The notes beneath the pieces were generated by a model. It ran no database searches, had not been told where the DNA came from, and was given only the letters and a program-made list of their open reading frames with translations. From NCBI RefSeq assembly GCF_029946515.1, contig NZ_JARZHH010000060.1, forward strand, positions 1 through 64,000: 64,000 bases of DNA. The letters are read 5' to 3'. A program made the position numbers and the translations under genes. Source of the stretch: Polyangium sp. 6x1. GTDB lineage: Bacteria > Myxococcota_A > Polyangia > Polyangiales > Polyangiaceae. This document shows positions 27,503-36,883 of the stretch, in pieces. How positions within the stretch are numbered: position 1 is the first letter of the stretch; each line of letters opens with the position of its first letter.

Positions 27503-29824
27503 CTAGCTCTTTGCGCGCTGGGGTTGCGAAGACGCCTCGGCTGACGCGAGCACGCCCTCCAGCGTGGCGAGATCGACGGGTTTCACCAGATGGGCGGTAA
27601 AACCGGCCTCCTTCGCTTGCCGACGAACCTCCTCGTGGCCGTAGCCCGTCAATGCGACGAGAATGGTCTCGCGCAGGGCGGGGTCCTGCCGGAGCCGGCG
27701 GGCGACCTCGTATCCGTTCATCCCGGGCAAACCGATATCGAGCAAGATGACCTCGGGCTGAAAGGCACGCGCCGCCTCCAGGGCGGCACTCCCGTCGTGG
27801 GCCGTGACCACCTCGTGCCCCGCGATTCCAAGGAGCATCGAGAGGCTCTCCGCGACGTCGACGTTGTCGTCCACGACCAAAATGCGGCGCGGCCCCGTGG
27901 GGCGGCTGCTCGCCGAGGGCGCCGGCTCCGACGGCGGCTCCGCGTCCGGCAAGACTGGCAGCCGGACGATGAACTCGCTGCCCTTCCCTCGCCCCTCGCT
28001 GCGGGCTTCGACCGTACCGCCGTGCATTTCGGCGATGTTTTTCACGAGCGTCAGCCCGATTCCGAGCCCGCCCTCCGACCGGGCGAGCGAGCGCTCGACC
28101 TGCGTGAAGAGGTCGAAGACCCGGGTCAGCATTTCCAGAGGAATGCCGACGCCGGTGTCCCGCACCCGGATGGATACGACGTCCCCCGTACGCTCGACGG
28201 TGACCGTGATTCGCCCGCGCTCCTCGGTGTACTTGGCCGCGTTCGTCAGGAGGTTCTCGACCATCTGCGTGAGCCGCGTCGGATCGGCGTGGACACAGAC
28301 AGGCTCGGCCGGCGTTTCGACCGAGACCTCGTGCTTGCGGGCGTCGAGGAGCGGCCGCGCCGTCTCGAGGGCCCGCCCCACGACCGCGGCGACGTCCACG
28401 CGCGCCTTTTGCAGCTTGATCTTTCCGCTCCGGATTCGGCTGACGTCGAGCAGGTCGTCGACGAGCCTCGCCATGTGCTGGACCTGGCGCTCGATGATCG
28501 CCGTCGACCGCTCGATCCGCGGCTCGGCATTGCCGACGAGCTGCAAGATCTGGGCGGCGTTCCGGATCGGCGCCAGGGGATTGCGGAGCTCGTGAGCCAG
28601 CATTGCCAAAAACTCGTCCTTGCGGCGATCGGCGTCGCGGAGCGCCTGCTCGGCCTCCTTGCGGGTCGTCACGTCCAGGAACATGCCTTCCCATATGATC
28701 TGGCCGGTCGGAAGCCGGCGGACACCCGAGCGGCAATGAATCCATACGATGCTGCCCCAGCGCGTCCACAATCGATACTCCATGTCGAATGGGATGAGGC
28801 CCTTCACGACGGCGGCCTCCTGCTCCAGCATGCGGGCGCGATCGTCCTCGTGGACCAGATTGTAGAGGGCCGAGGCGTCCGCCAGGATCTCGGCAGGCGT
28901 GACGCCGAGGAGCGCCTCGACGCCGGCGCTGACATAAAGAAATCGCCGTTGCCCCGTCGGCTCGGCGAGCAGTTGATAAATCGCTCCCCGCGGCAGGTTG
29001 TCGCTGAGGGTCCGCAGCCGCTCCTCGGTCTCGCGCAGGGCCCTCCTCGCCCGCTGGGACTCGGTCACGTTGACGATGGCCGCGACGAACCCCGTCACGT
29101 GGCCTTCCTCGTCGAACTCGGGATCGTACGCGCACCGCATGATCTGCGGCCCCAGGCATTGATAAAGGAGCTCGACCTCGAACTCGACCCGCTCGCCGCG
29201 GAGGACGGCCTCCACGTGCGGCTCGATGGTCGCGTACGCGGCGTCGCCGAGGACGTCGCGGATGGTTCGGCCTTCGACTTCGCTCGGCGAGAGCTTGAAG
29301 CGGGCGGCATAAGGCCTGTTGACGTACTTGTAACGGAGGTCCTTGTCGCAATGGGCGATCAAGACGGGGACGTGGTTGGTCAGGAGCTCGAGCTGCCGCT
29401 CCCGCTCGCGGTCCGCTTCCTGGAGCCGCCGGAGGTCGGTGCGGTCCCGCAGGATCTTCGCGAAGCCGTGGAGGCTCCCATCCTCGGCCCGGAGCGGCTT
29501 GGTGACGCCGGACGACCAGAATCGCGTGCCGTCCTTGCGGACGTGCCAGCGGTCATCGTCCCCGCGGCCGGTCGCCTGGGCCTGGTCGCGCTCGAGCTGG
29601 GGTGTGCCGCTCTGGATGTCCGAAGGCGTGAAGAAGAGGTCGGACGACCGGCCGACGACCTCGTCCTCGGGATAACCGAGGAGCCGCTCGGCGCCCTTGC
29701 TCCAGCTGAGGACGACGCCGCGCGGATCCGTGACGAAAACGGCGTAATCGACGACGTTCTCGGCGAGGAGCCGGAACATCTCGCCTTCCCACGCCCTCCG
29801 GTCCGCTCGCTCGCGTTCGGTCAC
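27503..29824 (-). CDS. Hybrid sensor histidine kinase with three PAS domains and a C-terminal receiver
   Basis: About 773 residues from a GTG at 29824; a TTG at 29836 adds four. Order: PAS (about 15-130, AENVVDYAVFVTDPRGVVLSWS), PAS (about 145-265), PAS (about 275-395), HisKA with the phospho-acceptor in FLAMLAHELRNPLAP (about 415), and the HATPase domain (N box NLLTNAAKY, G1 DTGVGIP, G2 GGLGIGL). The receiver carries DDN near 660 and the phospho-acceptor Asp in VILLDIGLPGMNG. No membrane segments are visible, so it is cytoplasmic. The internal receiver suggests an intramolecular phosphorelay. It is followed by the cyclase-FHA gene. Confidence 0.93.
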   Translation of the reverse strand: MTERERADRRAWEGEMFRLLAENVVDYAVFVTDPRGVVLSWSKGAERLLGYPEDEVVGRSSDLFFTPSDIQSGTPQLERDQAQATGRGDDDRWHVRKDGTRFWSSGVTKPLRAEDGSLHGFAKILRDRTDLRRLQEADRERERQLELLTNHVPVLIAHCDKDLRYKYVNRPYAARFKLSPSEVEGRTIRDVLGDAAYATIEPHVEAVLRGERVEFEVELLYQCLGPQIMRCAYDPEFDEEGHVTGFVAAIVNVTESQRARRALRETEERLRTLSDNLPRGAIYQLLAEPTGQRRFLYVSAGVEALLGVTPAEILADASALYNLVHEDDRARMLEQEAAVVKGLIPFDMEYRLWTRWGSIVWIHCRSGVRRLPTGQIIWEGMFLDVTTRKEAEQALRDADRRKDEFLAMLAHELRNPLAPIRNAAQILQLVGNAEPRIERSTAIIERQVQHMARLVDDLLDVSRIRSGKIKLQKARVDVAAVVGRALETARPLLDARKHEVSVETPAEPVCVHADPTRLTQMVENLLTNAAKYTEERGRITVTVERTGDVVSIRVRDTGVGIPLEMLTRVFDLFTQVERSLARSEGGLGIGLTLVKNIAEMHGGTVEARSEGRGKGSEFIVRLPVLPDAEPPSEPAPSASSRPTGPRRILVVDDNVDVAESLSMLLGIAGHEVVTAHDGSAALEAARAFQPEVILLDIGLPGMNGYEVARRLRQDPALRETILVALTGYGHEEVRRQAKEAGFTAHLVKPVDLATLEGVLASAEASSQPQRAKS

Positions 29825-29910
29825 CTCGCCCCGCAAGGAATCTAGGCGGAGCTCCGGATACCGTCAGGACGCGCGGCGAGAAAGGAGCGCGCGGGCGGGC
29901 GCGCGCGCTT

Positions 29911-30348
29911 CTACGAATCGACGCCGAACGCGTCCGGCTCTCCACGCTTCGCGCGGAACGCCGCGGTGCTCTTCGCCGCCACGACGAGCGCGGCGTCCTC
30001 TGCCAAACCCTGCGCGCGCGCCGTTCGCTCGATCTCGCCTCGGAACGCGCGCAAGGCCAGGATCCGGCTCGCCAAGGACACGACCACGGCGAGCGCGAGG
30101 AAGACGATCATGAAGGTCGTCGAGAGGTCCCAGACGGCGAGGGCCGACGCGACGAAGAAGCACACGGCCGAGAGCAGGCGCGATTGCTGGATGATCTGGG
30201 CGTGGATGCCCTCGGCGCGCGCCACCACGAGCTCGGCATTCGCGAGCGCGGCCGGTTTCTCGCTCTTCGCCGCTCTTTCCGTTCGCGCGAACGGGACAGC
30301 GTCCCGCGACTGGAAATTCGGCAACGTCGTCACGGCTTCGTCGTTCAT
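29911..30348 (-). CDS. Small membrane protein of unknown function
   Basis: A 145-residue protein with a polar N-terminus, an amphipathic helix (about 35-55) and two adjacent hydrophobic segments (about 58-75, LSAVCFFVASALAVWDL, and 78-98, FMIVFLALAVVVSLASRIL). A charged, probably cytoplasmic tail follows. No family is recognised. It begins 34 bp after the YoaK-like gene on the same strand and may be cotranscribed. Confidence 0.65.
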   Translation of the reverse strand: MNDEAVTTLPNFQSRDAVPFARTERAAKSEKPAALANAELVVARAEGIHAQIIQQSRLLSAVCFFVASALAVWDLSTTFMIVFLALAVVVSLASRILALRAFRGEIERTARAQGLAEDAALVVAAKSTAAFRAKRGEPDAFGVDS

Positions 30349-30382
30349 GGGATCGTGGCCCTCGTCAATCGATGGCTGGTTG

Positions 30383-31156
30383 CTAAGCGATGCGGTGGTC
30401 CCGGCTGAGCGAGGGCTCCCGCGAAGGGGGAGCCTCGACGCTCAGGCCCGGGATGAAGCTCAAGACGGTGGCGGTCAGGATGAACGCCCCCGGGATCAGG
30501 AACGCGAGATAACCGGCGGCGCGCACGGCGGGGACCATCAAGGCCGCGCCGAGCGCGAATGCGATGATCTTTCCCGCGCGCAGCATCGCGCCCTGCAGCG
30601 CCGTGCGCCGGGCCTCGCCGAGCGTGAAAAACGAGCTCGCGAGCTGCACGCCGAGATCCGTCGCCGGGCCCGTCACGTGGGTCGTGCGGACAGCGAGCCC
30701 CGTGGCGGTGGAGACCGTCGCATTCTGCAGCCCCATGGCGAAGCTGAGCAGCGACAGCAGCAAAAAGTCCGAGGGCTCCTCGACCGACGCGCCGAAGGGC
30801 CCGAAGAGCCCCGCGTGACCCGCGACCGCGACGCCTGCGAGCATCAGCGACACGAAGAGCAGCGGCGCGGCGTGGAGTGGCTGCTTGCCGCGCTGGCGGC
30901 GCCCCTGCAGCGCGAGCACCGACGACGCGGCGCCCGCGATGAAGCAGAGCACCACGACGCCGTATTCGGCCATCAGCTCCCATAACCCCGCGTCGATGCC
31001 GAGCTGGGTCGTGAGCCCCGTGATGTGCGTGACGAACCTCTGGCAAGCCAGAAACGCGCCCGCATTGACGCTCCCCGCGGCGAGCGCGAGCAAGATCCAG
31101 CTCGGCACGTGGCGCATCGAGAAAATCGTGGAACTCGTGTGAAGCGCGACGGACAT
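30383..31156 (-). CDS. YoaK/DUF1275 family membrane protein
   Basis: About 257 residues from the ATG at 31156, which has a GAAGGG ribosome site at good spacing (ATG 31162 is two codons upstream). Six hydrophobic segments are visible. The family pattern is clear: LALAAGSVNAGAFLACQRFVTHITGL near the N-terminus and GLQNATVSTATGLAVRTTHVTG in the middle. DUF1275 proteins are inner-membrane proteins of unknown transport or stress role. The divergent neighbour across 287 bp is the histidine kinase at 31444. Confidence 0.88.
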   Translation of the reverse strand: MSVALHTSSTIFSMRHVPSWILLALAAGSVNAGAFLACQRFVTHITGLTTQLGIDAGLWELMAEYGVVVLCFIAGAASSVLALQGRRQRGKQPLHAAPLLFVSLMLAGVAVAGHAGLFGPFGASVEEPSDFLLLSLLSFAMGLQNATVSTATGLAVRTTHVTGPATDLGVQLASSFFTLGEARRTALQGAMLRAGKIIAFALGAALMVPAVRAAGYLAFLIPGAFILTATVLSFIPGLSVEAPPSREPSLSRDHRIA

Positions 31157-31443
31157 CAACATCCCTTCGTCGAGAGTTCGATGGAGGGTCACTCCCTCGG
31201 GCCGACGCTGCATTTTCACGGAACGTGCCAGGGGCGGATCGCCGCAGAATGCAGGGGCGCCGCCCTTGAACCGGCCTCGCTCGTCGGGCTCCACCGACGC
31301 CGCATCGACGGTCGTCTCCGACAGTGTCGGGGATCAGCGACAATGGCGCCGGGCCGAGCGCCGTGTCAGCTCATGTCCGGCACGCTCCACGATCCACGGA
31401 TCCACGAATTTCCGGCTCTCGCCTTCTCTCGGAGCTCTCCTCG

Positions 31444-32937
31444 ATGCGGCTCGTCTCGCGGCTCGTCCTCTCGCACGCGCTCCCCGTCGGACTCATGGTC
31501 TGCGCGCTCGTCGTCATGCTCGGCTCGCTCGCGCAGATCAGCTCGTCGCTGAAGGAAGTGCGCGACGCCGAGCTCGGGTCGCTGAACACGGAAGAGGCCG
31601 TCCACCGCGCCGCGTGGGCCGTCGAGATCGCCGTGCGGCACGGCGCCGTGGACTGCGAGCACGGGCGCTCCTCCGACGACGCGGCGCGCGTCATCCGGCA
31701 ACGATCGGCAAATCTCGACGCGGTGCTCGCGGCGGCAGGCAAACCCGTGCGCGAATCCATGCTGGAGCCGGTCCGCGGCTACCAGGCGCTCGCCTCCCGC
31801 GTCTCGTCGGGCGACACCTGCGCCCACCTGCTCACGACCACCACGCGCCTCGAGCGCGAGCGGCTCGACGAGATGCTCACAGACGCCTGGATCTCGCGCA
31901 TGTTCGAGCTCCACTCCGCGCTCCTCCGCAAGGACGAGGAGTCGGGCCGCGCCGCCGGCTCGGCGCTGTCGGGCGGCATCGTGCTCGCGCTCGTCGCGTG
32001 CGTCGTGTCCGTCCTGCTCGCGCATCGACTCGCGCGCACGGTGACGCAGCCCCTCGCCTCGCTCTCGTCGAGCGTGCGCAGCGTGGGGCGCGGCGACTTC
32101 ACCGTCACGATCGAGGCGCAAGGTCCGCGCGAGGTCTACGAGCTCGCCGAGGAGATGGAGGTGATGCGACGCCGCCTCGCCGAGCTCGAATCGCTGAAAC
32201 AAGGGTTTCTCGCGTCGGTCTCGCACGAGATGCGCACGCCGCTCACGAAGATCCGCGAGGCGCTCGCGCTCCTCGCCGACGGCGCGGGCGGCAAGCTGAA
32301 CGAGCGGCAGGGGCGTATCGTGGAGATCGCGCAGGTCGCCTGCGAGCGCGAGATCCGCACCGTGACGACGTTGCTCGATCTCTCGCGCCTCCGCGCCGGC
32401 GTGCCCTTGCAACGCAAGCCCGGCGCCTCCGTCGACGAGGTCCTCTGGAGCGCCGTGCGCGACGAGGACGACGAGGCCCGCGAGCGCGGCGTCACCGTCG
32501 ACGTCGAGACGCCCGGCGAGGCGGCCAAGGCCTTGCTCGACACGGTGCTCGTCGAGCGCGCCATCGCGAACATCGTGCGCAACGCCGTCGCCGTCTCGAA
32601 AAAAGGCCAGCACGTGCGGGTCCGCCGCGACCTCGTGCCCGAGGGACCCGGCGGGATCACCGGCTCCTGGGCGCAGATCAGCGTCGTCGATCAAGGACCG
32701 GGCATCCCGCCCGAGATCCGCTCCGTCATCTTCGACGCGTTCGTGACGCACAGCGTGGACAGCTCGCCGAAGCGCGTGGGCATCGGGCTCGGCCTCGCGC
32801 TCGCCCGGGAAATCGCGCGGGCGCACGGCGGCGACATCGAAGCCGCCGACGACCCGGCGGGCGGCGCGGTGTTCCGCATGTGGCTGCCCCTCGACGACGT
32901 CGAGCCACCGTCGCGCGCCCTTCCCGCGCACGTGTGA
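31444..32937 (+). CDS. Membrane sensor histidine kinase of a two-component pair
   Basis: A 497-residue protein. First membrane helix at about 8-30 (ALPVGLMVCALVVMLGSLA), a periplasmic sensor of about 140 residues, a second helix (SGGIVLALVACVVSVLLAH), and HAMP (RTVTQPLASLSSSVRSVGRGDF). HisKA has its His in FLASVSHEMRTPLTKI. The HATPase domain has NIVRNAVAVS, DQGPGIP and VGIGLGLALAREI. The ATG at 31444 gives the natural start before the first helix; the upstream frame is long but lacks a signal. The response regulator begins 26 bp downstream. Confidence 0.92.
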   Translation: MRLVSRLVLSHALPVGLMVCALVVMLGSLAQISSSLKEVRDAELGSLNTEEAVHRAAWAVEIAVRHGAVDCEHGRSSDDAARVIRQRSANLDAVLAAAGKPVRESMLEPVRGYQALASRVSSGDTCAHLLTTTTRLERERLDEMLTDAWISRMFELHSALLRKDEESGRAAGSALSGGIVLALVACVVSVLLAHRLARTVTQPLASLSSSVRSVGRGDFTVTIEAQGPREVYELAEEMEVMRRRLAELESLKQGFLASVSHEMRTPLTKIREALALLADGAGGKLNERQGRIVEIAQVACEREIRTVTTLLDLSRLRAGVPLQRKPGASVDEVLWSAVRDEDDEARERGVTVDVETPGEAAKALLDTVLVERAIANIVRNAVAVSKKGQHVRVRRDLVPEGPGGITGSWAQISVVDQGPGIPPEIRSVIFDAFVTHSVDSSPKRVGIGLGLALAREIARAHGGDIEAADDPAGGAVFRMWLPLDDVEPPSRALPAHV

Positions 32938-32963
32938 TAAAACCAGACGCGCCGAGGCAAACC

Positions 32964-34436
32964 ATGCGGAAGGACGAGCTCGACACCCACCCGCGCCCGC
33001 ACATCCTCGTCATCGACGACGAGCCTCACCTCTGCGAGCTGCTCGCCTACCGCCTGGAGCACCACGGATATCGCGTCAGCACGGAGCTGTCGGCCCGGGG
33101 CGGGCTCGAAGCGCTGGAGCAAGCGAACATCGACGCGATCATCCTCGACCTGCGCCTCGAGGACGCCGACGGCATCGAGGTGCTCGGCGAGCTGCAGAAA
33201 CGTTCGCCCGATCTGCCGGTCATCATCCTGACGGCGCACGGCACGATCGAGACCGCGGTGCTCGCGATCCAGCGCGGCGCGTACGGATTTCTGACCAAAC
33301 CTTTCCAGGACTACGAGCTGCTCCAGAAGCTCGCGCACGCCATCGAGAGCGGGCGGCTCAAGCGCGAGGTGGCGGGCCTGCGGCGCATCATGGGGGACAC
33401 GTCGAGCGACAACCGGCTGCTCGGCACGAGCGAGAACATCGCGGCCGTGCGCGAGCGGATCGCCCGCGTGGCGCCCGCGGACGCGACCGTGCTCCTGCTC
33501 GGCGAGTCGGGCACGGGCAAAGAGCTCGCGGCGCGGTCGATCCACGCGCTCTCGGCGCGCAAAGCGCGGCCGTTCGTCGCCGTGAACTGCGGGGCGCTGC
33601 CGGCGGAGCTCTTGGAGAGCGAGCTCTTCGGGCACGTGCGCGGCGCGTTCACGGGCGCGAGCCGCGACAAAGACGGCCTGTTTGCCGCGGCGCGCGGCGG
33701 GACGCTCCTGCTCGACGAGATCGGCGAGGCCCCGGCGCCGGTCCAGGTCAAGCTCCTCCGGGTGCTCCAGGAGAAGCGTTTTTCGAAGGTCGGCTCGGCG
33801 ACCGAGGAGGACGCGGACGTGCGCATCGTGGCCGCGACGAACCGCGATCTGCGCGCCGAGGTCGCCGCCGGGCGCTTCCGGGAGGATCTCTTTTATCGCC
33901 TGCACGTGGTGCCGATCGTCCTGCCGCCGCTGCGCGAGCGAAAAGACGACATCCCGCTGCTCGCCGAGCTCTTCTTGCGCCGCTCGGCCGCGCGGTACAG
34001 CCTGCCCGAGCCTTACCTCTCGCCCGACGCGATGCGCGTGCTGCTCGCCCATTCCTGGCCGGGCAACGTCCGCGAGCTCGCGAACGTCATGGAGGGCGCC
34101 ATCCTGCTTTGCCAGGAAGAACGCATTCGCCCGCAGCACATCCTCGCCACGCTCGCGACGCCCGTCCGCCCGCCCGCGACGCTCTCCGCGGAAACGCCGA
34201 TCGAGCCAACCGAGGAGGATCCGCCGCTCGGGCTCGCGAGCCTCGGCGATCCCGAAGCCCCGCTGCCGCCGCTGCGCGCCGCGCGGGACTCCTTCGAGCG
34301 CGCCTATCTGGTCGAGGCCCTCCGCCGCGCCAGCGGCAACGTCAGCGCCGCGGCCAAGCTCGCCGGGCGCAACCGCACCGACTTCCACGACCTGCTCCGC
34401 AAGCACGGACTCTCGGGCGCCGATTTCAAGGCATGA
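32964..34436 (+). CDS. NtrC-family sigma-54 response regulator
   Basis: A 490-residue protein. Receiver domain (about 12-130) with DDE at 18-20, phospho-acceptor D62, ILTAHG and LTKPF. The AAA+ domain (about 150-380) has Walker A GESGTGKE, the sigma-54 contact loop GAFTGA and Walker B LLLDEIGEAP. A C-terminal Fis-type helix-turn-helix follows (SGNVSAAAKLAGRNRTDFHDLLRKHGL). It should activate sigma-54 promoters when phosphorylated by the kinase encoded just upstream. The target genes are not identifiable here. Confidence 0.95.
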   Translation: MRKDELDTHPRPHILVIDDEPHLCELLAYRLEHHGYRVSTELSARGGLEALEQANIDAIILDLRLEDADGIEVLGELQKRSPDLPVIILTAHGTIETAVLAIQRGAYGFLTKPFQDYELLQKLAHAIESGRLKREVAGLRRIMGDTSSDNRLLGTSENIAAVRERIARVAPADATVLLLGESGTGKELAARSIHALSARKARPFVAVNCGALPAELLESELFGHVRGAFTGASRDKDGLFAAARGGTLLLDEIGEAPAPVQVKLLRVLQEKRFSKVGSATEEDADVRIVAATNRDLRAEVAAGRFREDLFYRLHVVPIVLPPLRERKDDIPLLAELFLRRSAARYSLPEPYLSPDAMRVLLAHSWPGNVRELANVMEGAILLCQEERIRPQHILATLATPVRPPATLSAETPIEPTEEDPPLGLASLGDPEAPLPPLRAARDSFERAYLVEALRRASGNVSAAAKLAGRNRTDFHDLLRKHGLSGADFKA

Positions 34437-34552
34437 CGTTCGCGCGCCGGTGAACGCCGGACGACGCGGAAGGTCAACGGGGATACCCTTGCGGATCGCC
34501 GAAAGACATTCCGTCTTGCACGGCATCCCCTGATGGCGGATACCCTCGGCCC

Positions 34553-35518
34553 ATGCGTCTTTCCCGTTTCACGTCGCGCGTCCTCGGCGTGCTGCTCCTC
34601 GGCGCGTCCCTTCTGGCCTGCGGCGGCGCCGCCTCGACGTCCCCCGACGCGGCCACGTCGGCCCGACCCCGGAAAACCGGCACGTCCGCGCGCATCGAGG
34701 CCGACCCGCGCATCGGCGTCTACACCTCGATTCCGTGGGGCTTCGATACGAACTCGTTCTGGATCGAGGGCCCGAAGGGGCTCATCGTCATCGATACCCA
34801 GTTTTTGCCCTCCGCCTCGGAGGAGCTCCTCCAGCAGGCCGAATCCCTCACGGGCAAGAAGGTCGAGCTCGCGATCGTCCTGCACCCCAATCCGGACAAA
34901 TTCAATGGCACGGCGACGTTCCAGGCGCGGGGCATCCGGGTGGTGACGTCAGCGCAAGTGCTCGCAAAGATCCCGCACGTGCACGAGATCCGGACGCGCT
35001 CGTTCGCGGCGCGGTACGCGCCCGATTACCCGAAGGACCCGCCCAAGCCGGAGAGCTTCGGCGACGCGACGCAAGAGCTCTCGGCCGGCGGGGTGACGGT
35101 GAAGGCGCACGTGCTCGGCGCGGGTTGCTCCGAGGCGCACGTGGTGATCGAATACGACGGGCACGTGTTCGTGGGGGATCTCGTGGGGCAAGGGACACAC
35201 GCCTGGGTCGAGATCGGCGAGACGGAGGCCTGGATCGATCGGCTCGGGGAAATCGCGGCGATGAAGCCCCGCTTCGTGCATCCGGGCCGTGGCAAGACGG
35301 GCGGTGCAGACCTCCTCGCATGGGAGACGGGCTATCTGCGGCGATTGCTCGACGAAGTGGCAAAGGAAAAACCCACGATGCCGCCGCCGGCAGGAGCGAT
35401 CGATCGAGTGAAGGATCGCATGATGAAGGCATATCCCGGGCTCGATTACGACGTTTTCCTGGACGTCGGCCTCGAAGAGGTCTGGCGAAAGCAAGCCGCG
35501 AAGGCAGCCCCGAAGTAG
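34553..35518 (+). CDS. Metallo-beta-lactamase-fold lipoprotein with a degenerate active site
   Basis: A 321-residue protein. The signal SRVLGVLLLGASLLAC gives lipobox LLAC. The fold pattern matches MBL proteins: IGVYTSIPWGFDTNSFWIEGPKGLIVIDTQF, then the motif-2 position LHPNPDKFNG, GAGCSEAHVVIEYDGHVFVGDLV (motif 4 region) and FVHPGRG (last His). The canonical HxHxDH is H-P-N-P-D-K, so two or more zinc ligands are missing. It may bind one metal or have lost hydrolase activity. The start at 34553 is fixed by the signal peptide. Confidence 0.82.
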   Translation: MRLSRFTSRVLGVLLLGASLLACGGAASTSPDAATSARPRKTGTSARIEADPRIGVYTSIPWGFDTNSFWIEGPKGLIVIDTQFLPSASEELLQQAESLTGKKVELAIVLHPNPDKFNGTATFQARGIRVVTSAQVLAKIPHVHEIRTRSFAARYAPDYPKDPPKPESFGDATQELSAGGVTVKAHVLGAGCSEAHVVIEYDGHVFVGDLVGQGTHAWVEIGETEAWIDRLGEIAAMKPRFVHPGRGKTGGADLLAWETGYLRRLLDEVAKEKPTMPPPAGAIDRVKDRMMKAYPGLDYDVFLDVGLEEVWRKQAAKAAPK

Positions 35519-35660
35519 CCATCCGCGCCCCCCGCAAACGGCAGGGCCCTCCTACAGGGACATACACGCGCCGCGCGTTTCCTCTGTCCGGACCGGAAAG
35601 CGCGTCGCGTGACGCACTGCGGAAACCTTCACGAAACATGGAGGGGTGTATCGATCGAGC

Positions 35661-36875
35661 ATGAAGGTCGATACGGGCGACACCGCCTGGCTCCTCGTCT
35701 CCACGGCCCTCGTACTTTTCATGACGCCGGGCCTCGCCCTCTTCTACGGCGGGATGGTGCGGCGCAAGAACGTGCTGTCCACGCTGATGCACGCCTTCGC
35801 CGCGCTGCCCATCGTGACGCTCCAGTGGGTGCTCTTCGGGTACTCACTCGCATTCGGTCCCTCGATCGGCGGGCTCGTCGGCGGTCTCGGTTATGCCGGG
35901 CTCACGCCACTCGCAACAGAGGCCCGAGGGACCGTGCCGCACCTCGCATTCTGCGCATTCCAGATGATGTTCGCCGTCATCACCCCGGCCCTCGTCGCCG
36001 GCGCCTTCGCCGAGCGCATGCGTTTTCCCGCATATGCCGCATTCGTCCTGCTCTGGTCGACGCTCGTCTACGACCCCGTCGCGCACTGGGTCTGGAGCGA
36101 GAGCGGCTGGCTCTACAAGATGGGCGCCCTCGATTTCGCAGGCGGCACCGTGGTGCACCTGTCGGCCGGCGCCTCAGCGCTCGTCTGCGCCGTGGTCCTC
36201 GGCAAACGCGTCGGCTATCCGCACGAGCGCCACCAGCCCCACAACCTGACGATGACGCTCACAGGCGCAGGCATCCTCTGGTTCGGCTGGTTCGGCTTCA
36301 ACGCAGGCAGCGCCCTCGGCTCCGGCGCCCTCGCCGCACTCTCCCTCGTCACGACACACGTCGGCGCAGCCGCAGGCGCACTCGGCTGGCTCGCCGTGGA
36401 ATGGTGGCAACGCGGCAAACCCACAGCACTCGGCGTCGCCTCAGGTCTCGTCGCAGGCCTCGTCGGAATCACCCCCGCCGCCGGCTTCGTCTCACCAGCC
36501 GCAGCCGCCATCATCGGCGTAACCGCAGGCGCAGCATGTTACTTCGCCGTCGTAGGAAAAGAGCGACTCGGCTACGACGACGCCCTCGACGCCTTCGGCG
36601 TGCACGGCGTAGGCGGCGCCATCGGCGCACTCCTCACAGGCGTCTTCGCACAAAAAGCCCTGAACGACGCCGGCCGAGACGGCGCACTCGCAGGCAACGT
36701 CGCACAACTCTGGCCCCAGCTCGCCGGCATCGTCGTCGTCGGCCTCTATGCGTCGATCGTCACATGGCTCCTGCTCAAAGGAATCGACAAGCTGATCGGT
36801 CTGCGCGTCGCCGCAGACGAGGAGCGCGAAGGCCTCGACGCTACCGAGCACGGCGAGACAGGGTATGCGTCGTGA
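35661..36875 (+). CDS. amt: Ammonium transporter (Amt family)
   Basis: A 404-residue protein with eleven predicted membrane helices. Signatures are MTPGLALFYGGMVRRKNVLST, FAERMRFPAYAAFVLLWS, DFAGGTVVHLSAG (first pore His), LWFGWFGFNAGSALGSG and DAFGVHGVGGAIGALLTG (second pore His). It conducts ammonium across the inner membrane. There is no exported N-terminal extension. The usual partner glnK/glnB is not adjacent on either side, so PII control would have to come from elsewhere. Use of GCA codons is noticeably higher in the 3' half than in neighbouring genes. Confidence 0.96.
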   Translation: MKVDTGDTAWLLVSTALVLFMTPGLALFYGGMVRRKNVLSTLMHAFAALPIVTLQWVLFGYSLAFGPSIGGLVGGLGYAGLTPLATEARGTVPHLAFCAFQMMFAVITPALVAGAFAERMRFPAYAAFVLLWSTLVYDPVAHWVWSESGWLYKMGALDFAGGTVVHLSAGASALVCAVVLGKRVGYPHERHQPHNLTMTLTGAGILWFGWFGFNAGSALGSGALAALSLVTTHVGAAAGALGWLAVEWWQRGKPTALGVASGLVAGLVGITPAAGFVSPAAAAIIGVTAGAACYFAVVGKERLGYDDALDAFGVHGVGGAIGALLTGVFAQKALNDAGRDGALAGNVAQLWPQLAGIVVVGLYASIVTWLLLKGIDKLIGLRVAADEEREGLDATEHGETGYAS

Positions 36876-36883
36876 GGGCGCAT

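Noticed and set aside
26730-29351. Minus-strand 873-codon frame overlapping the hybrid kinase and cyclase
   Set aside because: It is an Arg/Gly/Pro-rich shadow of two genes with clear PAS, HisKA, receiver, cyclase and FHA motifs in other frames.
34470-34510. Possible sigma-54 promoter before the MBL-fold lipoprotein
   Set aside because: There is a GG-N10-GC spacing, but the TGGCAC part of the -24 element is missing. Such spacings are frequent by chance in this DNA.
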